NCBI GenBank assembly: GCA_947165555.1
Contig: CAMVAR010000029.1
Span: forward strand, 1-7,453
DNA from: an uncultured Pseudomonadota bacterium
GTDB taxonomy: Bacteria; Pseudomonadota; Alphaproteobacteria; Rs-D84
Direction: 5' to 3'
Length of the DNA stretch: 7,453 bases
This document shows, one piece after another, positions 6,269 to 7,453 of the stretch. Both the position numbers and the translations under genes were made by a program. Under the pieces are notes generated by a model, which worked only from the letters and a program-made list of their open reading frames with translations, was not told the origin of the DNA and did no database searches. Numbering within the stretch: the stretch's first letter is position 1; the number at the start of each line of letters is the position of its first letter.

Positions 6269-7453
6269 ATGAGCAAGTTAAAAAAATTTTTAATTGTATT
6301 TTTTTCTTTTATCCCATTGTCCGCGGGCGCGGTCATTCCATGGATTGTTGCCGGTGGCGTTGCGGCAATAACCGGATTTTCAATATGGCGCACAAATACA
6401 CCGGTGGATATGGCCAGTGCATTTGATTTTTTTTCGTCATGTTGGACATGCCAAATGTTTTCCGCCATCATGGCCCAGATGTCCACAATTTTACCGCGAA
6501 TATATTCGGAAATCGGCAAAGTGATAATTCCATTTGCCGCAATGTTGACCGCAATTTATTTCACATGGAAATTGGCATCCGGATTTTTGAATAAAAAAGT
6601 CGAACCGGGTTGGACCATCGCATCTAATTTCGGAACGCATTTGATTAAACTGGCGATTATGTCGGCATTGTTGCTTTTTCCGTTACCCCGACTTATTACC
6701 GGTGTCGTCATTGAGCCAATTTTTAGTATTGGCATGTCCATGAATCATATCATTGGTGACCCAGAAAGTTTTTCCGAATGCGTTGTCGCAACAACATTGG
6801 CCGATAAAAATATTGACCAGATGTCAATCGCATCTAACAACATGCCAACCGGCGCATTTCCAACAAAGCTGCGCAGTGGATTAACCTGTGAATTGGCCCA
6901 AATACATCAGATAACCGGTGTTGGCATGACAACCGGATGGACATTGATGAACATGGCATTCAGCGCAGAATATATGCATAAAATCATGTGGGGAATTCCG
7001 ATTTTTCCAAATATACCAATATTGTTTGCGGGTCTGTTGGTGTTGGTGGTATATTTTGTTGCTCTGTTGCCGATACCGCTATATTTCCTTGAAATATTTG
7101 TAACACTATCATTGGATTTGATTATGTTGCCACTAATGTTATTGGGTTGGTTGTTTAAGGGATGGCAAGGCATTTTTCCATCAGGTGGCAAAACAATTCA
7201 AAAAATCATTGATGACGTTATTACCGGCGCGGTCGGAATTGCGATTACGTGCATATTCTTGATGTTCGGTATCATGTTCCTGGACGCAATTGCTGGGGAT
7301 ATCGGTGGTATATCTCGAATCGCGGCATCGTTTGCGGAAAACGATTCGACAATTTTAATGGACGGTCTGATGTTACGGGATGATGGATTGTTATCTATCA
7401 TCATCATGGGGATATTCTTTGCGATGTTTATGACGTCTATACCCGCATTGGTT
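6269..7453 (+). CDS. VirB6/TrbL-like T4SS inner-membrane protein with N-terminal CxxC (gene E, 3' end outside window)
   Basis: An open frame of 395 codons with no stop before the window edge, transcribed away from gene D. The protein starts MSKLKKFLIVFFSFIPLSAG, a Sec-type signal sequence or anchor, with a second hydrophobic stretch at 22-40. The C-W-T-C motif (C58, C61) precedes a helix at about 83-105, the same spacing as in B and C. A helix at about 121-142 is followed by IEPIFSIGMSMNHII (P150), the family segment. The periplasmic loop holds C171 and C207. A long hydrophobic block (about 250-290) ends in LIMLPLMLLGWLFKGW (P288, F296, W299), the clearest VirB6/TraG-like match in this gene. 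Helices follow at about 318-340 and from about 374 on. There is no Shine-Dalgarno sequence; the promoter places the transcript start almost at the ATG. It probably begins another operon with more secretion genes beyond the window. Membership of the family is well supported internally, but the specific role is not known. Confidence 0.8.
   Translation, partial: MSKLKKFLIVFFSFIPLSAGAVIPWIVAGGVAAITGFSIWRTNTPVDMASAFDFFSSCWTCQMFSAIMAQMSTILPRIYSEIGKVIIPFAAMLTAIYFTWKLASGFLNKKVEPGWTIASNFGTHLIKLAIMSALLLFPLPRLITGVVIEPIFSIGMSMNHIIGDPESFSECVVATTLADKNIDQMSIASNNMPTGAFPTKLRSGLTCELAQIHQITGVGMTTGWTLMNMAFSAEYMHKIMWGIPIFPNIPILFAGLLVLVVYFVALLPIPLYFLEIFVTLSLDLIMLPLMLLGWLFKGWQGIFPSGGKTIQKIIDDVITGAVGIAITCIFLMFGIMFLDAIAGDIGGISRIAASFAENDSTILMDGLMLRDDGLLSIIIMGIFFAMFMTSIPALV

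Noticed and set aside
1..7453. CRISPR array, insertion sequence, tRNA or attachment site
   Set aside because: No regularly spaced repeats, transposase motifs, cloverleaf-like sequence or long direct repeats were seen on reading; almost all bases are taken up by the six genes.

Overview
The window looks like a chromosomal or integrated-element segment from an AT-leaning alphaproteobacterium. The evidence is the UvrD/PcrA-type helicase at the left end: its motif V/VI block (TIHAAKGLEFDTVFLPAWE, then EEERRLAYVALTRARK) reads like alphaproteobacterial UvrD. I cannot name a genus. The coding pattern and the multiplied VirB6-like genes recall Rickettsiales and related host-associated or gut lineages, but that is an inference.

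Layout: (1) bases 1-919, + strand, the C-terminal part of a UvrD/PcrA helicase whose start lies outside the window; (2) bases 922-6204, - strand, four consecutive polytopic membrane protein genes (called D, C, B, A in order of transcription, from right to left), each overlapping the next by 1 to 4 bases; (3) bases 6205-6268, a short divergent promoter region built on a perfect 10-bp inverted repeat; (4) bases 6269 to the end, + strand, a fifth membrane protein of the same kind (E), open at the window edge. There is essentially no non-coding DNA apart from the 64-bp divergent region and 2 bp between the helicase and gene A. I see no tRNA, rRNA, CRISPR, insertion sequence or convincing intrinsic terminator.

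All five membrane proteins fit the VirB6/TrbL family of inner-membrane type IV secretion system (T4SS) channel components. They share one plan: a short exported N-terminal region, a first membrane helix, a cytoplasmic stretch, a second membrane helix, an x-P-[IVF] amphipathic segment, a periplasmic loop (with a Cys pair in four of the five), a long hydrophobic block ending in a Pro motif with nearby aromatic residues (typically Phe/Trp), and further membrane helices; the tail is basic in A-D (E's end is not in the window). Three of them (B, C, E) also carry an N-terminal C-[WF]-x-C motif. Pairwise identity looks low, so these are old paralogues with probably different jobs rather than recent copies. 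The likely role is a hetero-oligomeric VirB6 layer of a T4SS, as with the several virB6 genes of the Rickettsiales rvh system. No ATPase (VirB4/B11/D4), pilin or core-complex gene is inside the window, so the T4SS assignment rests on these five proteins alone.
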